Shown: piece after piece, positions 1-7,471 of the stretch
How positions within the stretch are numbered: the first letter of the stretch is position 1
How the letters are laid out: each line of letters starts with the position of its first letter
Assembly (NCBI GenBank): GCA_012837765.1
Contig: DUQO01000043.1
Coordinates: forward strand, 1-43,841
DNA length: 43,841 nt
Origin: Mollicutes bacterium
GTDB taxonomy: Bacteria; Bacillota_I; Bacilli_A; RF39; UBA660
Direction of reading: 5' to 3'
The notes under the pieces: generated by a model
Told to the model about the DNA's origin: nothing
Database searches by the model: none
Seen by the model: only the letters and a program-made list of their open reading frames with translations
Program-made: the position numbers and the translations under genes

Positions 1-123
1 AACACCACTAACTATCAAAATACACAAAATCAAGGTATACAATATAACAATGAATTTGTACCACCAGTTTTAGATTTAACTGGTACGCAAACTGAAACTG
101 TAGAAGTATATAAATATAAGTAA
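1..123 (+). CDS. C-terminal end of an unidentified protein (5' truncated)
   Basis: An open frame enters from the left edge in frame 1 and stops at TAA 121-123. It encodes 40 residues, rich in Asn, Gln, Thr and Tyr at first and ending with a hydrophobic/proline stretch (FVPPVLDLTGTQ) and a short basic Tyr/Lys tail. Low-complexity N/Q-rich composition suggests a linker or tail of a surface or secreted protein, but no family can be recognised from this fragment. A strong intrinsic terminator follows immediately, which supports this being a true gene end. Confidence 0.6.
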   Translation, partial: NTTNYQNTQNQGIQYNNEFVPPVLDLTGTQTETVEVYKYK

Positions 124-124
124 T

Positions 125-149
125 AAAAAAGGACTTAGTCCTTTTTTTT
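125..149 (+). terminator. Rho-independent terminator
   Basis: A-tract, GGAC stem, TTA loop, GTCC, then eight T residues. It begins just after the stop codon of the truncated first gene and separates it from the tsaE promoter. Confidence 0.85.
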
Positions 150-199
150 GTTCAATAATGTTAAGTATTATTAGTGGAAACTAAAAGCTCATAAAGTGG

Positions 200-229
200 T
201 TGTATAAACTAATTTTAAAATGCTATAAT
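200..229 (+). promoter_or_regulatory. Promoter of the tsaE operon
   Basis: TTGTAT at 200-205, an 18-nt spacer, and TATAAT at 224-229 preceded by TGC, giving an extended -10. The tsaE start lies about 17 nt downstream. Confidence 0.6.
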
Positions 230-245
230 ATAATAGGTGATGATT

Positions 246-698
246 ATGGAATATAAAATAACAACAAGAAATGAATTAGAAACAATTGCAATAGCACAAA
301 ACATTGAAGCTGAAAAATTTCCTGATATGATCATTTGTCTTGAAGGTGATTTGGGCAGTGGTAAAACAGTATTTACAAAAGGATTCGCTTCATCTTTAGG
401 GATAGATGAAAGTATTACATCTCCAACATTCAATATTATAAAGGAGTATACTACGGGAGAAGCTCCTCTTTATCATATGGATGTGTATCGTTTAAATGGC
501 GATGTAAGTAACCTTGGTTTAGAGGAATACTATAAAAAAGGTGGGATTGTTATTATTGAATGGGCAGATACAATTGAACAATACTTACCTGAAGAACGTT
601 TAGATATAAAGATAAAAATTATTGATGAAGATACACGAGTCCTTATTTTCAAACCTCATGGTAAAATTTATGAGGATATATGTGAGGCTGTACTATGA
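246..698 (+). CDS. tsaE: TsaE, ATPase of the t6A tRNA modification complex
   Basis: TsaE is the ATPase partner of TsaB/TsaD in making N6-threonylcarbamoyladenosine at position 37 of ANN-decoding tRNAs. The 150-aa protein has a P-loop GDLGSGKT at residues 34-41, the TsaE hallmark YHMDVYRL in the middle and the IIEWAD motif of this family. An upstream GTG (237) and ATG (240) are in frame, but AGGTGA at 235-240 is well spaced only for the ATG at 246. The stop overlaps the tsaB start by 4 nt (ATGA), so translation is coupled. Length is typical for the family. Confidence 0.93.
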   Translation: MEYKITTRNELETIAIAQNIEAEKFPDMIICLEGDLGSGKTVFTKGFASSLGIDESITSPTFNIIKEYTTGEAPLYHMDVYRLNGDVSNLGLEEYYKKGGIVIIEWADTIEQYLPEERLDIKIKIIDEDTRVLIFKPHGKIYEDICEAVL

Positions 699-1330
699 AG
701 TCTCTTTTTATAGACACTTCAACAAAAACATTAACAATAGCTATATTAGAAAATAATAAATTACTAAGTAACAAAACATCAGAAACAACAAATGAGCATT
801 CTAAATATGCTTTAGATTTATTAAAGAAAGCTTTTGATGAAACTTTAATAAAACCAAATGAAATAGAAAAAATTTTTGTTATAAATGGACCAGGGTCTTT
901 CACAGGAGTACGTATTGGTGTTACTATTGCAAAAACATATGCTTGGGCTTTAGAAAAAAAGCTTGTTCCTATATCAAGCTTATTTGCGCATGCACTAAGT
1001 TACGATGGTTACGATTACTATGTTTCCTTATTAGATGCAAGACGTGGTTTTGTATATGCTGCTATATATGATAGAGAATATAATTTCATTTTAAAAGAAC
1101 AATATATAAGCATAGTTGAATTGAATGGTGCTATTGAGAAATTAAATGGTTCAATCATTATAATAGGGGATATTTCAATAAATTATTCTGAAAGCAGTCC
1201 TCTTGTTTTAGACGTACCTAAAATAATTACGCATTGTAAAGATTATAAAACAGTTCCTGCGCATTCTTTAAAACCTAATTATTTGAAAAGGGTAGAAGCA
1301 GAGGAAAAATTGATGGCGGAAAATAAATGA
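695..1330 (+). CDS. tsaB: TsaB, t6A biosynthesis scaffold protein
   Basis: TsaB is a catalytically inactive ASKHA-fold paralogue of TsaD that dimerises with it for t6A37 synthesis. The 211-aa protein starts with the phosphate-1-like strand FIDTSTKTLTIAI and has the family motif GPGSFTGVRIG near residues 67-77. It overlaps tsaE by 4 nt and rimI by 4 nt, so tsaE, tsaB and rimI form one tightly coupled unit with tsaD following. The C-terminal part is poorly conserved, as usual for TsaB. Confidence 0.93.
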   Translation: MKSLFIDTSTKTLTIAILENNKLLSNKTSETTNEHSKYALDLLKKAFDETLIKPNEIEKIFVINGPGSFTGVRIGVTIAKTYAWALEKKLVPISSLFAHALSYDGYDYYVSLLDARRGFVYAAIYDREYNFILKEQYISIVELNGAIEKLNGSIIIIGDISINYSESSPLVLDVPKIITHCKDYKTVPAHSLKPNYLKRVEAEEKLMAENK

Positions 1331-1737
1331 TAAGAGAATACAAAGAAAAAGACATTGTCTTTATTGAGCAAATAGGACAAGTTATAAATAAAAACTATAA
1401 ATTTAAAACTAACCCCTATACAACATGCTTTGTTTATGAACAGGATGATAAGATTATAGGGTTTGTTATTTTTGCAATAATGTATGAAAAAGCAGAGATA
1501 ATAGATATAGCAGTTTCTGAAGAAGCACAAAGAAAAAGTATAGGAACTAAATTATTAACAACTGCTTTAAAAGAATGCTCTTCAAATAATTGTGAAAGCG
1601 TTACTTTAGAAGTAAGAAATAGTAATAAAAAGGCAATCTCTTTCTATAAAAAAATGGGCTTTAGGGAACTTTCAACCAGAAAGAGTTATTATTATGATGG
1701 AGAAGATGCCTTACTTATGATAAAGATGGTGATGTAA
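1327..1737 (+). CDS. rimI: RimI-like GNAT N-acetyltransferase
   Basis: A 136-aa single-domain GNAT acetyltransferase. The acetyl-CoA binding loop is visible as QRKSIGTKLL around residues 62-71, followed by the typical LEVRNSNKKAISFYKKMGF strand-helix of RimI proteins. RimI acetylates the N-terminus of ribosomal protein S18 in E. coli; the target here is inferred from the family and from its usual position between tsaB and tsaD. It overlaps tsaB by 4 nt and shares one base with tsaD (TAATG). Confidence 0.88.
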   Translation: MIREYKEKDIVFIEQIGQVINKNYKFKTNPYTTCFVYEQDDKIIGFVIFAIMYEKAEIIDIAVSEEAQRKSIGTKLLTTALKECSSNNCESVTLEVRNSNKKAISFYKKMGFRELSTRKSYYYDGEDALLMIKMVM

Positions 1738-2756
1738 TGAAAGATACATATATATTAGGGATTGAATCAAGTTGTGATGAAACGAGTGCTAGTATTGTTA
1801 AAAATGGCAGGGAAGAAATTAGTACCGTTATAGCTACTCAAATGGATATCCATAAAGTTTATGGAGGGGTAGTGCCTGAAATAGCAAGTCGTAATCATGT
1901 TGAGAATATTACAATGGTAATTGAAGAAACACTATCTAAAGCTAATATGAAATTAGAAGACATCGATGCAATTGGAGTTACTCATGGACCAGGTCTTATT
2001 GGTTCATTACTTATTGGGTTGCAAGCAGCTAAAACACTGTCTTTTCTATATGATAAGCCATTGATCCCTGTTCATCATATTGCAGGACATATTTATGCTA
2101 ATAGATTGGTTGATGAATTTAACTTTCCTTTAATTGCTTTAGTCATAAGTGGTGGTCACACCGATTTAATATATATGGCTGGCGACTATTCATTTAAAAA
2201 AATTGGAGGCACTTTAGATGATGCTGTTGGAGAAGCTTATGATAAAGTTGCTAAAATAATGGGATTGGATTATCCTGGAGGACCTATAATTGATGAATTA
2301 TCTAAAAAGGGAGAAGATACTTACGATTTACCTATACCACTTGATGATGATAGTAACAACTTTAGTTTCAGTGGTATTAAAAGTGCTGTGGTAAATTTAG
2401 TACATAATGAAAAACAAAGGGGAAATATTATTCATAAGGAGAACCTTGCAAGATCTTTTCAAGAAAGAGTAATTCATATTTTAACCAAAAAAACAATGCG
2501 TGCTTTAAAGGAAAATAACATATCGACTTTATTACTTGCTGGTGGTGTATCAGCTAATAGTGCGCTTAGGGAAAGATTTACTGAATTGTGTGAAAAAGAA
2601 AATATAAACCTCCTTATTCCTCCATTAAAATATTGCACTGATAATGCTACAATGATTGCCACAGCAGCATATTATGCTTATCAAAAAGGGATAACAAGTG
2701 ATTTACTTTTAAATGCTAAAGCAACAATATCGCTTGAGAAAGAAGGTATTGAATAA
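1737..2756 (+). CDS. tsaD: TsaD, tRNA threonylcarbamoyladenosine transferase
   Basis: TsaD transfers the threonylcarbamoyl group to A37 of tRNA. The 339-aa protein has the N-terminal GIESSCDETSAS motif, the metal-binding histidines in PVHHIAGHIYA, the glycine-rich GPGLIGSLLIG segment, and LLLAGGVSAN with a late NAT motif (TDNATMIA), all expected of the ASKHA transferase. Length is normal. It is the fourth gene of the operon, and a pilin-like gene begins 1 nt after its stop. Confidence 0.96.
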   Translation: MKDTYILGIESSCDETSASIVKNGREEISTVIATQMDIHKVYGGVVPEIASRNHVENITMVIEETLSKANMKLEDIDAIGVTHGPGLIGSLLIGLQAAKTLSFLYDKPLIPVHHIAGHIYANRLVDEFNFPLIALVISGGHTDLIYMAGDYSFKKIGGTLDDAVGEAYDKVAKIMGLDYPGGPIIDELSKKGEDTYDLPIPLDDDSNNFSFSGIKSAVVNLVHNEKQRGNIIHKENLARSFQERVIHILTKKTMRALKENNISTLLLAGGVSANSALRERFTELCEKENINLLIPPLKYCTDNATMIATAAYYAYQKGITSDLLLNAKATISLEKEGIE

Positions 2757-2757
2757 T

Positions 2758-3126
2758 ATGAAAAACAAAGGGTTTACAATGGTGGAATTACTATCTGTAA
2801 TAATAATATTAGGAATTATTTTATCGATGGTTACAATAGGTGTTAACTCATATTTAAATAAATCACAGGAAGCATCATTTAACACATTGGTTGAATCGAT
2901 TAAGGCATCTACAGAATTATATCTAGCAGATAATAGTTATAAATATCCAGAGTTAGAAACACCGGGTTCTGTTTTTGAAATAGAGCTGAAGGAATTAGTT
3001 GAAAAAAATTATATTACATCAAAATTAACGGATGAACGAAAAAAGCAACCAATACCTCTTACAACCAAAATATCTATTACAGTAATTGCTACTGACAACA
3101 TAAAAATTGATTTTCTATATGAATAA
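2758..3126 (+). CDS. Type IV pilin-like (pseudopilin) protein
   Basis: The 122-aa protein begins MKNKGFTMVELLSVIIIL, a class III prepilin leader: a short basic leader, Gly at -1, Phe at +1, Glu at +5, then a hydrophobic helix of about 20 residues. It would be processed and methylated by a prepilin peptidase and assembled into a pilus or competence pseudopilus. The rest is a small soluble domain with no Cys pair. It lies 1 nt after tsaD, so it depends on the upstream promoter. A longer in-frame start at 2713 lies inside tsaD and would bury the leader, so ATG 2758 was chosen. ComGC-type, general pseudopilin or surface filament roles cannot be told apart. Confidence 0.8.
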   Translation: MKNKGFTMVELLSVIIILGIILSMVTIGVNSYLNKSQEASFNTLVESIKASTELYLADNSYKYPELETPGSVFEIELKELVEKNYITSKLTDERKKQPIPLTTKISITVIATDNIKIDFLYE

Positions 3127-3159
3127 AAGTTCATTAATAATATTTAATGAACTTTTTTT
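3127..3159. terminator. Bidirectional Rho-independent terminator
   Basis: Arms AAGTTCATTAA and TTTAATGAACTT around a short AT loop, with T-tracts on the plus strand and A-tracts giving U-runs on the minus strand. It sits between the convergent pilin-like gene and ABC permease gene. The permease stop codon (3134-3136) lies inside the hairpin. Confidence 0.8.
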
Positions 3160-3922
3160 CTGTCATTACAATTATATAATAAATTATAATCGACAAACAG
3201 CAAAGCAAAATGATTCCAGTCATAACAAGATTTAAATTAAACACTTGAGATCCATACATTATTAAATATCCTAAACCTTCTTTTGATACTAATAATTCTC
3301 CCATAATTACACCAATAAGTGACATACTAATGTTAATTTTTAAAATATTGAAGATTGTTTTAATATTGCCAGGTATTACGAGATTAGTAAATATTTGCCA
3401 TTTACTAGCTTTAAAACTCTTTAATAATTTTATTCTACTTTCATCTGTATTACTGAATCCATGGTAGGCATTAATGATAGTAATGATAACAGAAATCAAT
3501 AGTGCCATAACTATAATAGAATTCATATTAGCGCCTACCCATATAATAAGAATAGGTCCTAATGCTACTTTTGGTAAACTATTTAAAATGGTAAGATAAG
3601 GACTTATCACTCTTGCAGTAAAATTGTTCCACCACATGAGTGATGCTATTATTAAACCTATAAGAGTTCCTATGAAAAAACTTATAATTGTTTCGTAAGC
3701 AGTAATAAAAATATGCTTAAATAAATTTCCTTCCTTATATAAAGATATTATAGTTTTGACTACGTTGCTAGGGCTTGATGTAAGAAAAGTATTAATTAAA
3801 TTATAATGACTTGCAATTTCCCATAAAACTATAAAAAGAATGAATACAATGATTTGAGTAATTAACACTAATCTATTTTTTTTCTTTATTTTTTTTAAAT
3901 AAACTTTATGTTCTTCAGACAT
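3134..3922 (-). CDS. ABC transporter permease, NitT/TauT (SsuC-like) family
   Basis: A 262-aa integral membrane protein of the BPD_transp_1 family with about six hydrophobic segments. The EAA-type loop that contacts the ATPase is near residues 155-180 (LLKSFKASKWQIFTNLVIPG). It is the last gene of a minus-strand operon in the order binding protein, ATPase, permease, and overlaps the ATPase gene by 8 nt. The partner genes make it part of an importer of small organic molecules. The substrate cannot be read from the permease. Confidence 0.9.
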   Translation of the reverse strand: MSEEHKVYLKKIKKKNRLVLITQIIVFILFIVLWEIASHYNLINTFLTSSPSNVVKTIISLYKEGNLFKHIFITAYETIISFFIGTLIGLIIASLMWWNNFTARVISPYLTILNSLPKVALGPILIIWVGANMNSIIVMALLISVIITIINAYHGFSNTDESRIKLLKSFKASKWQIFTNLVIPGNIKTIFNILKINISMSLIGVIMGELLVSKEGLGYLIMYGSQVFNLNLVMTGIILLCCLSIIIYYIIVMTEKKFIKYY

Positions 3923-4664
3923 TGATATCCAAATCCTCCCATATCATTTTGTAATATGTATTAAATTGTTCATGAGTTCTCTTATCTGAAGGAGTTGTAT
4001 TATCATTAAATTTGATTTTATAAACATTTTTAATTTTAGCAGGTCTTTTACTTAAGACAATAACTGTGTCTGCCATACTTATTGCTTCGCCTATATCGTG
4101 TGTTACCATTATGGTTGTTTTCTTTTCCTTTTTAATTATTTCATACACATCATTTGAAACTTCTAGTCTAGTTTGATAATCAAGTGATGAGAATGCTTCA
4201 TCTAAAAGAAGAATATCAGGGTTTATAGCTAAAGTTCTAATTAAGGCGACACGTTGTCTCATACCGCCTGATAGTGACGATGGATAAGAGTTAATAAAGT
4301 CGCCCAATCCATAAGTCTTTATTAAAGAAATAGTTCTTTCTTTTGTTTCTTTATTTAAATTTCCATTTATCTTTAAACCTAAAAGAGCATTATCTAATAC
4401 AGACAACCAAGGAAGTAAAGTATCGTTTTGCAACATATAACCAATTACTGCATCTTTTTTATTAAACAATATTTTTCCACCTGATTTTTTTTCAATACCG
4501 CATAAAATAGAAAGTATTGTTGATTTACCACAACCTGAAGGACCCACTATAGCAATAAAAGATGAATCATCTACATTGAAACTAAAGTCTTTAACTGCTT
4601 CTATCTCGCCGTTAACTGTATGATAACGTTTGTTTAGTTTGACAATTTTTAATATTTCCTTCAT
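3915..4664 (-). CDS. ABC transporter ATP-binding protein, SsuB/TauB-like
   Basis: A 249-aa ABC ATPase with Walker A GPSGCGKST near residues 41-49, a Q-loop (MLQND), signature LSGGMRQR, Walker B ILLLDEAFSSLD and H-loop MVTHD. The best family fit is the nitrate/sulfonate/taurine/thiamine-precursor group. It lies 12 nt after the binding-protein gene and overlaps the permease gene by 8 nt. It would power uptake through the permease from the cytoplasmic face. Confidence 0.93.
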   Translation of the reverse strand: MKEILKIVKLNKRYHTVNGEIEAVKDFSFNVDDSSFIAIVGPSGCGKSTILSILCGIEKKSGGKILFNKKDAVIGYMLQNDTLLPWLSVLDNALLGLKINGNLNKETKERTISLIKTYGLGDFINSYPSSLSGGMRQRVALIRTLAINPDILLLDEAFSSLDYQTRLEVSNDVYEIIKKEKKTTIMVTHDIGEAISMADTVIVLSKRPAKIKNVYKIKFNDNTTPSDKRTHEQFNTYYKMIWEDLDINV

Positions 4665-4676
4665 AAGAAAATTCCT

Positions 4677-5666
4677 CTACTTTGAGAAGGAATTGTCAAT
4701 TAATTTATCAAATGGTGCCTTTTTATCTAGTTCATTAGCGCTAATCATTATTTCTTGTAAATGGTTAAATGATTGTTCGGTTAATTTTGTTGTTTTCCAC
4801 CATGAATCTTGGTCTTTATATCTTTTTACAACTTCAATTAATTCATTTAATGTTAAGTCTGGAAAAAATTTATATATGCTGTTTGCAATTTCTTCATTAC
4901 TTTTCTTATGTACAAAATCAAGTCCCTTTTGTATCGCTTTAGTGAATCCTTCGATTACCTTAGGATTATCTTTTATATAACTTTTTTTAGCATGGTATGC
5001 TGTGTATGCAATTTCACCACCTAATTGTCCAATTGACGCTACAACATGACCATAACCTTGTTTTTCAATTTGTAATGCAACTGGTTCAAATAATGTAACA
5101 AAGTCGCCTGTTCCCCCTATAAAAGCGCCTTGCATCGCAGCAAAAGCAATACTAGTATCAATTGTTAGATCCTTCTTAGGGTCAATTCCGTGTTGTTTTA
5201 AAGCCCATTCAAACGTCATCTCAGGCATACCGCCTTTACGTCCACCAATTACATATTTTCCTTTTAAATCTTTTAATGTAAAATTATCAAATTTTTTACG
5301 TGATACTAAAAATGATCCGTCTCTTTTGGTAAGTCCTGCAAAAGTGATTAAATAGTCTTTTTCTCCACTGTTGTAAACATATATTGTTGCTTCTGGTCCA
5401 GAAAATCCAATTTGAACATCACCAGATAAAACCGCGGCAGCTACTTTGTCAGCCCCTGGTGTTAATATTAGTTCTATATCTAATCCTTCTTCTTCGAAAT
5501 AACCTTCGCTAAGTGCTACATATTGTGGAGCGTAAAAAACACTGTGTGTTACCTCGGCTAATTTAATTTTAGTTTTATTGCTATTCTTGGCATTGTTGAA
5601 AATAAGTATAGAACCAGCAAGCATAATTCCAACAAGAATAACAACAGATGTAATAAATTTTTTCAT
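4677..5666 (-). CDS. ABC transporter substrate-binding protein, NMT1/SsuA-like
   Basis: A 329-aa protein with an N-terminal hydrophobic segment (about residues 5-24) and an NMT1-type periplasmic-binding fold, typified by FYAPQYVALSEGYFEEEGLD, LSGDVQIGFSGPEA and VIGGRKGGMPEM. The lipobox position reads MLAGS with Ser where lipoproteins have Cys, so it is probably held by an uncleaved N-terminal helix rather than a lipid. The family includes binders of sulfonates, nitrate, riboflavin and thiamine pyrimidine precursors; the ligand here is undetermined. A strong Shine-Dalgarno, AAGGAGG, precedes the ATG. Confidence 0.88.
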   Translation of the reverse strand: MKKFITSVVILVGIMLAGSILIFNNAKNSNKTKIKLAEVTHSVFYAPQYVALSEGYFEEEGLDIELILTPGADKVAAAVLSGDVQIGFSGPEATIYVYNSGEKDYLITFAGLTKRDGSFLVSRKKFDNFTLKDLKGKYVIGGRKGGMPEMTFEWALKQHGIDPKKDLTIDTSIAFAAMQGAFIGGTGDFVTLFEPVALQIEKQGYGHVVASIGQLGGEIAYTAYHAKKSYIKDNPKVIEGFTKAIQKGLDFVHKKSNEEIANSIYKFFPDLTLNELIEVVKRYKDQDSWWKTTKLTEQSFNHLQEIMISANELDKKAPFDKLIDNSFSK

Positions 5667-5690
5667 TCTAAAACCTCCTTTTTCTATTGC

Positions 5691-5696
5691 ATTATA
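5691..5696 (-). promoter_or_regulatory. -10 element for the ABC transporter operon
   Basis: On the minus strand this reads TATAAT and lies 25 nt upstream of the binding-protein start. No convincing -35 is seen. The 129-nt gap to rsmI is shared by two divergent transcripts and is too short to hold a full riboswitch plus both promoters. Confidence 0.4.
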
Positions 5697-5731
5697 TTCT
5701 CTAAAAAAGAATGAGTGATTAGAATAAACAG

Positions 5732-5759
5732 TTAAAAGTATTTAGATATAGTGTATAAT
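5732..5759 (+). promoter_or_regulatory. Promoter of rsmI
   Basis: TTAAAA at 5732-5737, a 16-nt spacer and a perfect TATAAT at 5754-5759 preceded by GTG. It lies 37 nt upstream of the rsmI start. Confidence 0.5.
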
Positions 5760-5795
5760 AACTAAAGAAGCAAATAAAAAGGAATGAGGTTTATT

Positions 5796-6677
5796 ATGAA
5801 CGGAAAATTATTTGTAGTAGCAACACCAATTGGGAATTTAAAAGATATTAGTCAAAATGCTATTGAAACTTTAAATGTATCAGATTTAATTGCAGCAGAG
5901 GATACAAGAGTAACGATCAATTTGCTAAGACATTTTGATATTAAAACAAAATTGGTCTCATATCATAAATTTAATGAAAAAATGCAAAGTCAAAAATTGA
6001 TTGAAGAAATGATGAAAGGAAAAAATATTTGTCTTGTTACGGATGCTGGTACACCATGCATATCTGATCCAGGTAGTATTCTTGTAAGAGAAGCTATAGA
6101 TAGGGGGATAGAAGTAATTGGAATTCCAGGACCAAGTGCTGTTATAACAGGATTATCTATTTCTGGTTTTGATATTTCATCTTTTTCCTTTTATGGTTTT
6201 TTAGCAAAAGAAAAAAAGAAATTTAATGAGGCTTTAAATAACATTAAAAATGATAGTTCTAAGATTGCCGTAATATATGAATCCCCTAAAAGAGTGGTTA
6301 ACACACTAAAGCAGATAACAGAAACATTAAACAATCCTAAAGTTTGTGTGTGCAATGATTTAACTAAAAAATTTGAAAAAAAATATTATGGTTCATGTGA
6401 CGAAGTAATAGAAATGCTAAATAATAATCAAAATCATGAATTAGGTGAATATGTAATAATTATAGAAAAAAATGAAATGACATTTACAACAGAATATACT
6501 ATTTTATCGATTGAAGCCGATTTAGTTGATGCTATGATTAAAAATAACTGTACCATGAAAGAAGCTATAAAAATTGTGTCTAGTAATCGAAAAAAAGCAA
6601 ACAGCAAAAGTGAAGTTTATGAAGCTTCGTTGAAAGTTAAAGAGATGTTTTTGGATAATATTGACAAAAACAAATAA
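5796..6677 (+). CDS. rsmI: RsmI, 16S rRNA (cytidine-1402 2'-O) methyltransferase
   Basis: RsmI 2'-O-methylates C1402 in the decoding centre of 16S rRNA using S-adenosylmethionine. The 293-aa protein starts with KLFVVATPIGNLKDIS and carries the family segments AAEDTRVT, LVTDAGTPCISDPG and GIPGPSAVITGLSISG of the tetrapyrrole methylase fold. An in-frame ATG at 5784 has no room for an SD, whereas ATGAGGT at 5784-5790 is 5 nt before ATG 5796. The C-terminal 70 residues are the variable RsmI tail. It appears monocistronic. Confidence 0.93.
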   Translation: MNGKLFVVATPIGNLKDISQNAIETLNVSDLIAAEDTRVTINLLRHFDIKTKLVSYHKFNEKMQSQKLIEEMMKGKNICLVTDAGTPCISDPGSILVREAIDRGIEVIGIPGPSAVITGLSISGFDISSFSFYGFLAKEKKKFNEALNNIKNDSSKIAVIYESPKRVVNTLKQITETLNNPKVCVCNDLTKKFEKKYYGSCDEVIEMLNNNQNHELGEYVIIIEKNEMTFTTEYTILSIEADLVDAMIKNNCTMKEAIKIVSSNRKKANSKSEVYEASLKVKEMFLDNIDKNK

Positions 6678-6699
6678 AGTGGTATGATTTTGTTGCTTT

Positions 6700-6705
6700 T
6701 ATAAT
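6700..6705 (+). promoter_or_regulatory. Candidate -10 box before the CCEGH-motif gene
   Basis: TATAAT, 26 nt before the TTG start at 6731. TTGACA at 6661-6666 is too far upstream to be its -35, so only the -10 is proposed. Confidence 0.35.
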
Positions 6706-6730
6706 ATTTTTTGTAAGGGGGAAAAGAAAC

Positions 6731-7393
6731 TTGGAAGGTAAAAAAATAAAAGGTCATATATCATTTGAAGAAATTTGTAGAAACAAGGAATATTATGTAC
6801 CAATAATAAAAGACAATAATAAAATTTTAGAAGAGATAATAAATTATTGTGTTGATAAATATTTGGTTGATAGAAGTATTGAAACATATCAATGCTGTGA
6901 AGGACACGATTACTTTGATACTTTTGTAATGTTTAATGTTCCAAGGGAAAGTGATCAATATATTTATAGTATTTTAAATTGTATAAATCAAATTTATGGT
7001 TCTAGGTATGCAATAGGACAAAATCGTGTAGAAGGTAAAATCTTACTTGATGTTAGATTACAATATTACTCAAGAGAATATGCAAATGAATTTTTGTCAG
7101 CTGTTAAAGAGGGGCTTGTAAATTATAAAAAACATAAACTTTCTACCACTGAGGAAAAAAATATGGTGCATATCATAAGAAACTTATATTTACCAAATAA
7201 AGAATTAATATTTCAAAAATGTCACGATAATGAATATTTATTATTACAAGCACCTTTTGATGGTAAGTCTTTAGTAAATAAATTAACAGAGAAAATTGAA
7301 ATTTTTACCAAAAAAGAGTTAAGTAATTTAAATGTTGATGATTTCAAAGGAAACAATGGAATTCAAAGAACAAAAAAAGCCTATAAAATTTAA
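6731..7393 (+). CDS. Conserved-looking protein of unknown function with a Cys-Cys-Glu-Gly-His motif
   Basis: A 220-aa soluble, charged protein with no signal peptide or membrane segment. It starts at TTG 6731, 9 nt after AAGGGGG; no ATG or GTG is as well placed. I do not recognise the family. The most distinctive feature is QCCEGHDYFD around residues 56-65, which could bind a metal through Cys/His, with further cysteines at about 40, 84 and 163 (YCVD, NCIN, KCHD). It stands alone between rsmI and pcrA with its own terminator. A nucleic-acid or metal-related role is speculation. Confidence 0.7.
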   Translation: MEGKKIKGHISFEEICRNKEYYVPIIKDNNKILEEIINYCVDKYLVDRSIETYQCCEGHDYFDTFVMFNVPRESDQYIYSILNCINQIYGSRYAIGQNRVEGKILLDVRLQYYSREYANEFLSAVKEGLVNYKKHKLSTTEEKNMVHIIRNLYLPNKELIFQKCHDNEYLLLQAPFDGKSLVNKLTEKIEIFTKKELSNLNVDDFKGNNGIQRTKKAYKI

Positions 7394-7411
7394 TTGTTAT
7401 AGGTTTTTTAT
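7373..7411 (+). terminator. Rho-independent terminator overlapping the gene end
   Basis: AAAAAGCCTATAA pairs with TTATAGGTTTTTT around an AT loop. The stop codon of the upstream gene (7391-7393) lies in the loop. Confidence 0.75.
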
Positions 7412-7437
7412 TGTTGTTCAAATTTTTTTGTAATACA

Positions 7438-7446
7438 TGGTATACT
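7438..7446 (+). promoter_or_regulatory. Extended -10 promoter of pcrA
   Basis: TGGTATACT lies 25 nt upstream of the pcrA start. No clear -35 hexamer is visible at the expected distance, as expected for an extended -10 promoter. Confidence 0.4.
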
Positions 7447-7471
7447 TATAAAGTAGAAAGTAAGGTGTGGT

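Noticed and set aside
4630-4980. 116-codon plus-strand open frame within the ABC transporter genes
   Set aside because: Lies opposite the binding-protein and ATPase genes, which have clear family motifs; a shadow frame.
5667-5795. Possible TPP or other riboswitch upstream of the ABC importer
   Set aside because: The 129-nt divergent gap must hold two promoters and two SDs. No conserved riboswitch core was seen, and no space is left for one.
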